DNA of 10,451 nt from Afipia sp. (lineage in GTDB: Bacteria; Pseudomonadota; Alphaproteobacteria; Rhizobiales; Xanthobacteraceae): positions 1 to 10,451 of the forward strand of contig JAPLPA010000317.1 of assembly GCA_026400415.1 (NCBI GenBank), in the 5' to 3' direction. The notes below the pieces were generated by a model. The model was not told the origin of the DNA and did not search any database. It worked only from the letters and a program-made list of their open reading frames with translations. A program made the translations under genes and the position numbers. Of this stretch, positions 1 through 6,858 are shown piece by piece; the first letter of the stretch is position 1; each line of letters opens with the position of its first letter.

Positions 1-88
1 CGTGATCGGCAAGCGCGCGCACGATCATTGCGGCGCCAGTCATCTGGTTCGGGTCGTGGCTTTCGCCGCTTTTGTTATCTGGGCTCAT
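1..88 (-). CDS. ilvB: Acetolactate synthase large subunit, N-terminal fragment (runs off the left edge)
   Basis: Only the first 29 codons are present. After a short polar start (MSPDNKSGESHDPNQ) comes MTGAAMIVRALADH, the usual opening of the thiamine-diphosphate-binding N-terminal domain of biosynthetic acetolactate synthase (family pattern MTGAxxxVxxLxxxGV). The enzyme condenses two pyruvates, or pyruvate and 2-oxobutyrate, in the first common step of valine, leucine and isoleucine synthesis. The ATG at 88 is supported by GGAG at 98-95, six bases upstream. The identity rests partly on context: the leader directly upstream (89-320) is a branched-chain amino-acid attenuator, which is what is expected in front of ilvB. 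Catalytic residues lie outside the window. Other ThDP enzymes share this N-terminal pattern, so without the leader the call would be weaker. Confidence 0.88.
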   Translation of the reverse strand, partial: MSPDNKSGESHDPNQMTGAAMIVRALADH

Positions 89-137
89 AGTTCGCTCCGG
101 GGCCGCTGTCGGCGCAGATGGTTTAGAGAACTTGGAC

Positions 138-167
138 AATAAAAAAGGGCCCGAGAGTGAGGCCCTT
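138..167 (-). terminator. Rho-independent attenuator of ilvB
   Basis: On the minus strand a 7-bp perfect stem, AAGGGCC (167-161) with GGCCCTT (151-145), closes a 9-base loop. It is followed by four T (144-141) and ATT. It lies 50 bases upstream of the ilvB start and downstream of the leader peptide, the position of a transcription attenuator rather than a gene-end terminator. Confidence 0.88.
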
Positions 168-221
168 CGCACACCGCCTGATCGTGGGTAGCGCTCAGCT
201 ACCCCCGGCGATGTGCCAGGG
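161..221 (-). promoter_or_regulatory. Antiterminator and pause hairpin of the ilvB attenuator
   Basis: Two structures compete with the terminator. A 7-bp hairpin, GGGTAGC (204-198) with GCTACCC (192-186), spans the leader stop codon. Around it, GCACATCGCC (216-207), inside the last codons of the leader peptide, pairs with GGCGGTGTGC (178-169) with one G-U pair. The helix can continue as CCC (221-219) with GGG (165-163), and those three G belong to the 5' arm of the terminator. A ribosome stalled on the Ile/Leu/Val codons upstream of 221 leaves this helix free to form, so the terminator is blocked. A ribosome that reaches the stop codon covers 221-207 and lets the terminator form. The pairings are read from the sequence; the switching is inferred. 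Confidence 0.75.
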
Positions 222-260
222 TACGACGAGAATAAGGACATTTGTAATTTTATTACGCAT
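195..260 (-). CDS. Leader peptide of the ilvB attenuator (21 aa)
   Basis: A 22-codon frame, ATG at 260 and TGA at 197-195, lies between the promoter and the attenuator. The peptide begins MRNK, continues ITNVLILVVPW and ends HIAGGS. Eight of 21 residues are Ile, Leu or Val, six of them consecutive (VLILVV, residues 8-13). Such a run is the hallmark of leader peptides whose translation senses charged tRNA for the end products of the pathway. Here it senses the branched-chain amino acids made by the downstream gene. Its stop codon sits in the loop of the pause hairpin. The Shine-Dalgarno match is weak. It is a cis-acting regulatory peptide; no independent function is suggested. Confidence 0.88.
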   Translation of the reverse strand: MRNKITNVLILVVPWHIAGGS

Positions 261-291
261 GGCGCTTAAGAGGTTTCCAAAGGTTGCGCGG

Positions 292-319
292 TTTATACGG
301 CTAGACCAAGATAAGTCAA
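292..319 (-). promoter_or_regulatory. Promoter of the ilvB leader
   Basis: Minus strand: TTGACT (319-314), 16-base spacer, TATAAA (297-292), a good match to the housekeeping sigma consensus, including the C before TTGAC common in alphaproteobacteria. Transcription would begin near 285, about 25 bases before the leader-peptide ATG. The -35 box begins only eight bases past the miaA stop codon, so ilvB has its own promoter although it follows miaA on the same strand. Confidence 0.75.
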
Positions 320-327
320 GTCCGCGC

Positions 328-1284
328 TCAGGAGCTCAAGCTAGCCAGTTTTACTCCATCCGGCGAGAGCGAAAGTGCATGGGAGAGCCACGCGCGGGCC
401 GCATCAGGCGCGATCCATTCGAACTCCGGCAGCTGATGTCGAAACCACGTGAATTGCCGTTTGGCATAGTGGCGTGTATCGGCGCGGCCGATTTCGATGG
501 CTTCATCCAACCTGATGTCGCCAGCCAGATGACGGATCAATGCAGGAACGCCGTGGGCCTTCATAGCGGGCAACAATGGATTGAGATTGCGGGCCGCCAA
601 TGCAGCGACCTCATCCAACGCGCCCATCTCGATCATTCTGGAGAAGCGCCGATCGATCCGTGCGTAAAGGTCGTCTCGATCTGGATCCAGGAACAGCCCG
701 ACGGTTTGATCTGCGGGCAGCAACGGCAGCATGCCGTCACGATGCCAATCGGTCAGCGAACGCCCCGTGGCCTCTATCACTTCGAGAGCGCGCGCGATCC
801 GCGATCTGTCGCGGGGCTTGAGTTTTTCTGCGGACGCGAAATCTCGTTTGGCCAGTTCGGCATGAAGCGTTTCAACTCCGTCCTGCTCGAGCCGCGCACG
901 AATACTCTCACGGATCTCTTGCGGGATTGGCGGCACGGCCGACAGACCGCGTGTCAGCGCTTTGAAATAGAGTCCCGATCCGCCGGTGAAGATGGGCAAT
1001 CGATTATCGGCGTATGCTTTATCCAAGACAGAAGCGGCATCGGCAATCCATGCGCCCGCCGAGCAGTTCATCGCTGCGTCGCTATATCCGTAGAGCAGAT
1101 GCGGCGCGCGCATCTCGTCATCAGGCGTCGGCCGCGCCGTGATGATGCGCAGATCGCGATACACCTGCATGGAATCGGTATTGATGATGATTCCGCCGGT
1201 CGCTTCTGCCAGAGCGAGCGCCAGCGCCGACTTGCCGCTGGCCGTCGGCCCTGCGATAAGCACCGCCTTGATCCCGCCGCTCAT
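328..1284 (-). CDS. miaA: tRNA dimethylallyltransferase (318 aa)
   Basis: MiaA transfers the dimethylallyl group of DMAPP to N6 of A37 in tRNAs that read UNN codons, the first step towards ms2i6A. The P-loop GPTASGKS is at residues 12-19, followed by TDSMQVYRD (36-44) with the conserved catalytic Asp37. FTGGSGLYFKAL marks the DMAPP/tRNA channel, DRSRIARALEVIEATG follows it, and the C-terminal family signature YAKRQFTWFRHQ is at 273-284. The frame is open to 1377, but I choose the ATG at 1284 because it gives MSGGIKAVLIAG directly before the P-loop, the usual length of about 300-320 residues, and no overlap with serB. The ATG at 1302 is possible. It is divergent from serB with a 32-base gap and is followed by the ilvB promoter. 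Confidence 0.96.
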   Translation of the reverse strand: MSGGIKAVLIAGPTASGKSALALALAEATGGIIINTDSMQVYRDLRIITARPTPDDEMRAPHLLYGYSDAAMNCSAGAWIADAASVLDKAYADNRLPIFTGGSGLYFKALTRGLSAVPPIPQEIRESIRARLEQDGVETLHAELAKRDFASAEKLKPRDRSRIARALEVIEATGRSLTDWHRDGMLPLLPADQTVGLFLDPDRDDLYARIDRRFSRMIEMGALDEVAALAARNLNPLLPAMKAHGVPALIRHLAGDIRLDEAIEIGRADTRHYAKRQFTWFRHQLPEFEWIAPDAARAWLSHALSLSPDGVKLASLSS

Positions 1285-1316
1285 ATTGCTCACGTCACCC
1301 ATCCGATCGAACACGC

Positions 1317-2210
1317 ATGTCTCTCGTCGCCACTCTGATCTGCAATCCCGCCGAACCCGAGCTCGACAGCACGGCAATCGACGCCGCGCGATCAGCCCTG
1401 CCCTCGCCCGAGAATGCCGAATGGCTGTTCGAGGGCGTTGCCGCCGACATCAGGTTTAACAGCAACGAGGACGCGCGCACAATTTCCAACATCCTTCGCG
1501 AAGCTTTAAAAGAGATTCGTGTCGATGTGGTCGTGCAACCTCTCCTCGACCGCCGCAAGAAATTGCTTCTCGCCGACATGGATTCAACCATGATCGGCCA
1601 GGAATGCATCGACGAGTTGGCGGATTTCGCCGGCCTCAAATCCCATGTCGCCGCCATCACAGAACGGGCGATGCGTGGCGAAATCGAGTTTGAACCTGCA
1701 TTGCGCGAGCGTGTTGCGCTTTTGAAGGGGCTGCCGGTTTCCGTTGTCGATGAGGTGCTGAAGAATCGGATTACGCTTACGCCGGGCGCAATTGAACTTG
1801 TCCGCACCATGCGCGCGCATGGCGGCTACACATGTCTGGTGTCGGGCGGCTTCACACTGTTCACGAACGCGGTTGCCGCCATGATCGGATTTGAGGAAAA
1901 CCGCGCCAACGAGTTGATCGTCGATGGCGCCAAACTGACCGGCGAAGTGGTCGAGCCAATTCTGGGGCGCGAAGCGAAACTGAAGACGCTTTTCGATCTG
2001 CGCGAAGCGTTCGATTTCGACAATCTTGATACACTCGTGATCGGCGACGGCGCCAACGATCTTGCAATGATCCAGAAAGCGGGGTTGGGCGTAGCCTACC
2101 ACGCCAAGCCCGCCGTCGCAGAGGCGGCAGCCGCGCGGATCGACCACGGTGACCTCACCGCGCTTCTGTATGCTCAGGGCTACAAGCGGTCCGAGTTTGT
2201 AACTGCGTAA
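1317..2210 (+). CDS. serB: Phosphoserine phosphatase (297 aa)
   Basis: SerB hydrolyses O-phosphoserine to serine, the last step of the phosphorylated serine pathway. It is a cytoplasmic HAD-superfamily enzyme. Motif I is DMDST at residues 87-91, where Asp87 is the nucleophile and Asp89 the acid/base. Motif II is VSGGF (175-179) with Ser176, the motif III lysine lies in GREAKLKT (about 221-223), and motif IV is GDGANDL (243-249) with Asp244 and Asp248. MRGEIEFEPALRERVALLKG (119-138) is the substrate-binding cap helix. Residues 1-70 form the short N-terminal domain usual in alphaproteobacterial SerB, and the start MSLVATLICNP is typical of the group. No strong Shine-Dalgarno site is seen. The stop is only six bases from the convergent degP stop, with no terminator between. 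Confidence 0.97.
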   Translation: MSLVATLICNPAEPELDSTAIDAARSALPSPENAEWLFEGVAADIRFNSNEDARTISNILREALKEIRVDVVVQPLLDRRKKLLLADMDSTMIGQECIDELADFAGLKSHVAAITERAMRGEIEFEPALRERVALLKGLPVSVVDEVLKNRITLTPGAIELVRTMRAHGGYTCLVSGGFTLFTNAVAAMIGFEENRANELIVDGAKLTGEVVEPILGREAKLKTLFDLREAFDFDNLDTLVIGDGANDLAMIQKAGLGVAYHAKPAVAEAAAARIDHGDLTALLYAQGYKRSEFVTA

Positions 2211-2216
2211 ATTCGC

Positions 2217-3755
2217 CTACTTCACCGCCAGTGCGACGAAACGCAATTCACCATTTCCGTTCGAGACCAGCAGTAGAACGGATTTCTTGCCGTCCTTCTT
2301 CAGCTGATCGACGCGCTTCTTGACGTCGCCAGCATTCGTCACCGCTTCCTGCGCCACCTCAACGATTACATCGCCCGCGCTGAGACGCTTCTCGGCTGCA
2401 TCAGAATCGCCGTCAATGCCAGTGACGATAACGCCTTTGACGTTATCCTTGATCTTGTACTTCGTCCGCAAATCCTTGCTGAGACCGGCAAGGTCGAGAC
2501 CAAGCGCCTTTTGCGTCACAGGCTTCTCGGCTTCCACGGGCGCGGTCGATTTCAACGACGCCTCCACGGCTTTTTCGCCGTCGTCGAGGCGCCCGAGAGT
2601 CACCTTCCGGGTTTCTTCCTTGCCCTTGCGGATAACAACAACATCGACGGCCTTGCCGACCGCCGTATCGGCAACCGCACGCGGCAGATCCTTCATTTCC
2701 TTGATGTCTTTGCCGTCGAATTTGATAACGACATCGCCGGGCTCGATACCTGCGGGCTTGGCCGGACCCTTTTCGTCGACGCCCGCGATCAGCGCGCCGC
2801 GCGGCGGCTTGACGTTCAGGCTTTCGCCGATTTCGTCGGTCACCTGCTGGATGCGCACACCGAGCCAGCCGCGGCGAACTTCCTTGAACTGCCGCAGTTG
2901 ATCGACCACACCGACAACGGTTTTCGACGGAACGGCAAAGCCGATACCGATTGAGCCTCCCGATGGCGAGATGATTGCGGTATTCACACCGATCACATCA
3001 CCGTCGAGATTAAAAAGCGGGCCGCCGGAATTGCCGCGATTGATCGCAGCATCGGTCTGAATGTAGTTGTCATATGGACCGGAGTTGATATCGCGATTGC
3101 GCGCCGAAACAATGCCCGCAGTCACCGTGCCGCCAAGGCTGAACGGATTGCCGATCGCGATCACCCATTCTCCGAGGCGCAGTCTGTCGGAATCACCAAA
3201 TTTCACAGCCGTAATTTTCTTTTCAGGCGGCGTAAATTTTAAAACCGCAAGATCGCTCTTCTTGTCGCGGCCGAGAAGTTCAGCTTTGATCTTGGTGCCG
3301 TCGTTCAGAATGACGTTGATCTCATCGGCATCGGCGATGACGTGGTTGTTGGTGACCACGACCCCGGAAACGTCAATGATGAAACCTGAACCAAGAGAAT
3401 TTACCTTTTGGGCCGAGTTACCTTTGGAGTCGCCCCCACCTCGCCTATTCTTGAAAAACTCATCGAAGAATTCACTGAAAGGTGAATCTGGTGGCAACTG
3501 CGGATTGGCACCGCGCTTGCTACCCCGTTCCTGACCGCCCTTGTCGTCATTGCTGTTCTTGTCGGCACCGCTGTTGTTCTTCGCTTCGACGTTCTGCGTC
3601 GTTGAAATGTTGACGACTGCGTCGATCACCTTTTCCGCAACATCGGCAATACCGTCCGGCCCGCGTGCTTCTGCAGGGGCAGCCATCGCCACAAAACCGA
3701 TGACCGCAGCGACGGGCAGCAGGCGGCGGGTCAATGCTTGAATCGCGTCGGACAT
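2217..3755 (-). CDS. degP: Do-like periplasmic serine protease, DegP/MucD type (512 aa)
   Basis: This is a HtrA-family protease/chaperone that degrades misfolded envelope proteins. A signal peptide (RR at 10-11, hydrophobic to about 25, likely cleavage after AEA at 28-30) sends it to the periplasm. The trypsin-like triad is His138 (TNNHVIAD), Asp168 (KSDLAVLKF) and Ser243 in GNSGGP (241-246). Two PDZ domains follow, at about 296-388 and 415-509. Residues 55-90 are a polar, low-complexity insert rich in Asn, Asp, Lys and Gly before the catalytic domain, corresponding to the flexible LA-loop region of DegP. GGGAGA at 3771-3766, ten bases before the ATG, is the likely ribosome site. It lies 146 bases downstream of the DUF2065 gene, and no convincing promoter is visible in that gap. 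MucD/DegQ-type naming would fit equally well. Confidence 0.95.
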   Translation of the reverse strand: MSDAIQALTRRLLPVAAVIGFVAMAAPAEARGPDGIADVAEKVIDAVVNISTTQNVEAKNNSGADKNSNDDKGGQERGSKRGANPQLPPDSPFSEFFDEFFKNRRGGGDSKGNSAQKVNSLGSGFIIDVSGVVVTNNHVIADADEINVILNDGTKIKAELLGRDKKSDLAVLKFTPPEKKITAVKFGDSDRLRLGEWVIAIGNPFSLGGTVTAGIVSARNRDINSGPYDNYIQTDAAINRGNSGGPLFNLDGDVIGVNTAIISPSGGSIGIGFAVPSKTVVGVVDQLRQFKEVRRGWLGVRIQQVTDEIGESLNVKPPRGALIAGVDEKGPAKPAGIEPGDVVIKFDGKDIKEMKDLPRAVADTAVGKAVDVVVIRKGKEETRKVTLGRLDDGEKAVEASLKSTAPVEAEKPVTQKALGLDLAGLSKDLRTKYKIKDNVKGVIVTGIDGDSDAAEKRLSAGDVIVEVAQEAVTNAGDVKKRVDQLKKDGKKSVLLLVSNGNGELRFVALAVK

Positions 3756-3901
3756 GATCGATAGGTCTCCCGAAAGGCTGGACTTTGGCTATAGAGTGCG
3801 CCCGAACCAGATACGTAAGCAAGCGCTGCCTGTTTCCGATCAACGCATGGAATACGGCGAAAACCCGGCACCGCACATAACATCATTGTCAGTCCGGCAA
3901 A

Positions 3902-4105
3902 CTATCGCCGCACCAGCCAGATCAAAATCAGACCCGCCACCGCCGAGACCAAACCGATCGCGCGTAGAATATTGTCGGGCGAAGCCATCGCAGTCTGCAT
4001 TGCCTTGCGCATCCATCCGGGGGATGCCGCAAACAGCAACCCCTCCAGCATCAATAAAATGCCGAGGCCGACAAGGAAGTCGTGAAATCCAACTGACTTA
4101 ATCAA
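3902..4105 (-). CDS. DUF2065 small inner-membrane protein (67 aa, TTG start)
   Basis: A small hydrophobic protein with two predicted membrane segments: about 9-26 (FLVGLGILLMLEGLLFAA) and about 47-64 (AIGLVSAVAGLILIWLV), joined by a short loop, SPGWMRKAMQ. This pattern, including EGLLxAxxPGxM, matches DUF2065, the family of E. coli YjeT, also encoded just downstream of hflKC. Its function is unknown. No ATG is available. The TTG at 4105 is chosen because AAGGAA (4117-4112) lies exactly six bases upstream and the resulting length suits the family. A second TTG at 4135 would add ten residues but overlaps that Shine-Dalgarno site. It begins 34 bases after hflC, which points to co-transcription. 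Confidence 0.82.
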   Translation of the reverse strand: MIKSVGFHDFLVGLGILLMLEGLLFAASPGWMRKAMQTAMASPDNILRAIGLVSAVAGLILIWLVRR

Positions 4106-4139
4106 ACAAGATTCCTTGGCGCTTCGAATTCGCAAATCG

Positions 4140-5030
4140 TCATTTCGGCGCGGCGGCAGCTTTGCCCGATGGATTCGTAAAGTAACGGAAGAATTCCGAA
4201 TCCGGTTTCAGCAAGAACCGCGTATCATTGTTTTTCAGACTGTTTTCATAAGCTGTCATGGATCGGTAGAACGCAAAGAAATCCGCGTCCTTACCATACG
4301 ATTCAGCGAAAAGCCGGTTGCGCTCGCCATCGCCTTCGCCGCGTATCTGCTCAGACTTCGAATTTGCCTCGGCGATAATGACTGTCGCTTCGCGATCTGC
4401 CTTGGAACGAATTTCCTGCGCTTTCTGCCCGCCCTGCGCACGAAACTCTGCGGCTTCGCGCTGACGCTCAGTCTGCATCCGCTGATAAACAGCCTGACTG
4501 TTCGATTCCGGCAAATCCGCACGGCGAATTCGAACGTCGATCACCGAAATTCCATAGTTCGCCGCCTCACGGTCCAGCTGATCGCGAATCTTGGTCATAA
4601 GAGCATCGCGATCGTCTCGGACGACCGTAATGAATGTGACCTCACCGAGCACGCGGCGCAGCGATGCATTCAGCAGCGTCGTCAACTGAATGTTGGCGGC
4701 CTGAATAGACCCGATGCTTTGATAGAACCGAAGTGCATCCTTGATGCGATAGCGCGCGAATGCATCGACAACGAGACGCTTCTGATCCGAAGCGATCACT
4801 TCCTGAGCCGGATTTTCAAGGTCGAGAATCCGCTTGTCGATTGTAATGATCGTGTCGATGAAGGGGGCTTTGAAATTCAAGCCCGGTTCCGTGATCACGC
4901 GAATTGGATCGCCGAGACGAACCTGCAGCGCCTGATCGGTCTGGTTGACGGTGAAGATCGAGCTGTAGCCGACGACGATCGCGACCAGCAGCACGAACAA
5001 CAAAACGATGCCTACGAATCCGTTTCTCAT
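4140..5030 (-). CDS. hflC: HflC, SPFH-domain subunit of the FtsH-modulating HflKC complex (296 aa)
   Basis: HflC and HflK form a large inner-membrane cage around the AAA protease FtsH and modulate its access to membrane substrates. There is one N-terminal membrane segment (about 7-23, GIVLLFVLLVAIVVGYS). It is followed by the SPFH/band-7 domain with VNQTDQALQVRLGDPIRVITEPGLNFKAPFID and DKRILDLENPAQEV, typical of HflC. An Ala/Glu/Arg-rich coiled-coil helix (about 185-235) comes next, and a C-terminal FFAFYRSMTAYENSL stretch is diagnostic of HflC. The start ATG overlaps the hflK stop (ATGA at 5030-5027), so the two genes are translationally coupled. Confidence 0.97.
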   Translation of the reverse strand: MRNGFVGIVLLFVLLVAIVVGYSSIFTVNQTDQALQVRLGDPIRVITEPGLNFKAPFIDTIITIDKRILDLENPAQEVIASDQKRLVVDAFARYRIKDALRFYQSIGSIQAANIQLTTLLNASLRRVLGEVTFITVVRDDRDALMTKIRDQLDREAANYGISVIDVRIRRADLPESNSQAVYQRMQTERQREAAEFRAQGGQKAQEIRSKADREATVIIAEANSKSEQIRGEGDGERNRLFAESYGKDADFFAFYRSMTAYENSLKNNDTRFLLKPDSEFFRYFTNPSGKAAAAPK

Positions 5031-6157
5031 CGGCTTGCTCCGCCCTGCGCAGCCGGCGGAGTCCGGCGTCCCAATTCATTCAGCGGCAGGTATGGCACGA
5101 CGCCCTGCCCTGATCCGCTGCCTTCCAAAACGAGTTTATCCGCACCGCCGAGAACGCGTTCCATTGTCTCAAGGTAGATGCGCTGGCGTGTGATGTCTGG
5201 TGCTTTTTTGTATTGTTCGTAGACCGCGAGGAAGCGAGCGCTCTGACCTTTCGCTTCGGCGACAGCCTGCTGCTTGTAGCCTTCGGCGACCTGAAGGATT
5301 TGCGCCGCGCGGCCGTTGGCGTCGGGGACAACACGATTTGCGTATGTCTGTGCTTCGTTTTGCAAACGCTCAAGATCGGCGCGCGCCGCCTGCACGTCAC
5401 GGAATGAATCGATCACCTGAGACGGCGGATCGACCTTCTGCATCTGCACCTGCTGCACCAGAATACCCGAACCGTAACCATCGAGAATCTTTTGCATCTG
5501 ATCGAGCACTGCAGCCTCGGTCGTGGTTCTTGCGCCCGTCAGAATAGGCTGAATGTTCGAGCGACCGATAATGTCGCGCATCGCGCTTTCGGCAACAGCT
5601 TTCACTGTGCCTTCAGGATTCTGGATGTTGAAAAGGAAGTTACCGACACCATCAGGCTTGATGCGCCACAATACGGTGAAATCCACATCGACGATATTCT
5701 CGTCGCCCGTCAGCATCAGGCTTTCTTCGGGAACGTCACGAATAGTCGTCCCGCCACCGCGGCGTGAATCGTCGATGATCCGCATGCCGATGCTGAGAGT
5801 CGAGACGCGCAGTGCCTTCGGCAACAGCACGGTCTCGATCGGGTAAGGCAGATGATATTGCAGACCGGGTCCGAGGGTGCGGACATGTTTTCCGAAACGC
5901 AGCACAACGCCGAGTTCTTCGGACTGCACACGGAAGAACCCGGACAGTCCCCAGATCACCAATGCCGCGAGGACGACAAGCGCCACGCCCATGCCGCTGA
6001 AATTGCCGCCGGGTAGAAACGTCTGCAACTTATCCTGACCCCGCCTCAGAAGATCTTCGAGATCGGGCGGACGCGGCCCCGACGATTGCGGGCCAGAACC
6101 CCATGGACCCTTAGGACCGGAACCCCACGGGCCTCCACCTTGATTCTGCCAGGGCAT
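5027..6157 (-). CDS. hflK: HflK, SPFH-domain subunit of the HflKC complex (376 aa)
   Basis: HflK is the partner of HflC. It has the characteristic cytoplasmic Gly/Pro/Trp-rich head (residues 1-36, GGGPWGSGP repeats), then a basic amphipathic stretch and a membrane segment at about 56-74 (GVALVVLAALVIWGLSGFF). The SPFH domain starts at FRVQSEELGVVLRFGKHV and includes GPGLQYHLPYPIE. A long helical region follows (about 255-330, DVQAARADLERLQNEA onward), and the tail after 345 is Gly/Pro-rich. GGAGGA with an eight-base spacer precedes the ATG, a strong ribosome site. It is the first gene of the hflK-hflC-DUF2065 cluster, with a promoter about 50 bases upstream and a 146-base gap to folA. Confidence 0.97.
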   Translation of the reverse strand: MPWQNQGGGPWGSGPKGPWGSGPQSSGPRPPDLEDLLRRGQDKLQTFLPGGNFSGMGVALVVLAALVIWGLSGFFRVQSEELGVVLRFGKHVRTLGPGLQYHLPYPIETVLLPKALRVSTLSIGMRIIDDSRRGGGTTIRDVPEESLMLTGDENIVDVDFTVLWRIKPDGVGNFLFNIQNPEGTVKAVAESAMRDIIGRSNIQPILTGARTTTEAAVLDQMQKILDGYGSGILVQQVQMQKVDPPSQVIDSFRDVQAARADLERLQNEAQTYANRVVPDANGRAAQILQVAEGYKQQAVAEAKGQSARFLAVYEQYKKAPDITRQRIYLETMERVLGGADKLVLEGSGSGQGVVPYLPLNELGRRTPPAAQGGASR

Positions 6158-6204
6158 CGTCAGTCTCCTCCGTGCGGGCTCTCGCCTCGCAATAGACGCA
6201 GGGC

Positions 6205-6233
6205 TTTATAGGGGACGGACCGGGTCGTTACAA
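6205..6233 (-). promoter_or_regulatory. Likely promoter of hflKC
   Basis: Minus strand: TTGTAA (6233-6228), 17-base spacer, TATAAA (6210-6205). This gives 4/6 and 5/6 matches to the housekeeping consensus with ideal spacing. Transcription would begin near 6198, about 40 bases before the hflK ATG and in the gap after folA, so hflKC need not depend on thyA-folA transcription. Confidence 0.55.
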
Positions 6234-6303
6234 CGCGGGTCCTTGATCATCAAAGAGCTATGGTGCGGGACAAATTTGTCAATGCAAACATCGCCAAATG
6301 CAG

Positions 6304-6858
6304 TTAATGCCGCACTCTGCGACGATAGGTGACATAGGAGTAATCGGCGCTGTCGCCCTCGGCCTTTGTATGCCGTTCGCGCGCCACCTCCTCCCATTCG
6401 GCCTTATCGACAGGATCCAGCCGGGTGTCGCCGACGGGTGTTGCATGAACTTCGGTGATCTCTAACCGGTCAGCGATATTCATCCACTGCGAGAAAATTT
6501 TTGCACCACCGATCACCATGATCTCAGTGACGTTTCGCCGCAGCGCATCTTCGATGGCAAGTTTGTGCGCGTAATCGAGCGATGTCGCAACCGTGATGCC
6601 ATCAACCCTGAAGTTGCTGTCGCGCGTCAAAACGATGTTGGTCCGTCCGGGCAATGGCCTGCCGATCGACTCGAAAGTTTTGCGGCCCATGACGACAGGC
6701 TTACCGAGCGTCATTTTCTTGAGCCGCTGCAAATCGGATTTGAGGTGCCAAGGCATTTTGTAGGGCACCGCATTGTCGTTGCCGATAACGCCATTATCGG
6801 CAACGGCAACCACGAATACGATTTCCGGATTGTTCTTAGAAAAAGCGCCCGCAGTCAC
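6304..6858 (-). CDS. folA: Dihydrofolate reductase (184 aa, GTG start)
   Basis: DHFR reduces dihydrofolate to tetrahydrofolate with NADPH, regenerating the cofactor consumed by thymidylate synthase. Visible family features are VAVADNGVIGNDNA (17-30), MPWHLKSDLQRLK (35-47) with the catalytic acid Asp42, and GKPVVMGRKTFESIGRPLPGRTNIVLTR (52-79), which contains the NADPH-binding MGRKT. The second NADPH segment is VIGGAKIF (115-122). The stretch between IGND and PW is about three residues longer than the usual pattern in which LPW closely follows the Gly-X-X-Asn turn; VPYK is added. The GTG start at 6858 overlaps the thyA TGA as GTGA, so translation is coupled to thyA. Confidence 0.96.
   Translation of the reverse strand: MTAGAFSKNNPEIVFVVAVADNGVIGNDNAVPYKMPWHLKSDLQRLKKMTLGKPVVMGRKTFESIGRPLPGRTNIVLTRDSNFRVDGITVATSLDYAHKLAIEDALRRNVTEIMVIGGAKIFSQWMNIADRLEITEVHATPVGDTRLDPVDKAEWEEVARERHTKAEGDSADYSYVTYRRRVRH

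Noticed and set aside
157..1338. Plus-strand open frame of 393 codons opposite miaA
   Set aside because: It is a shadow of miaA, which has full motif support, and it also runs through the ilvB leader and promoter. The protein shows no recognisable domain.
1584..2147. Minus-strand open frame opposite serB
   Set aside because: It has no domain features. serB carries all HAD motifs in the plus frame.
3756..3901. Stress-sigma promoter for degP (GGAAAC ... CGTA in the upstream gap)
   Set aside because: The match to the EcfG-type GGAAC-N16/17-CGTT pattern is incomplete at both boxes. No convincing housekeeping pair was found either.
4116..5177. Plus-strand open frame of 353 codons opposite hflC
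   Set aside because: It is antisense to a well-supported SPFH gene, with no motif or ribosome site of its own.
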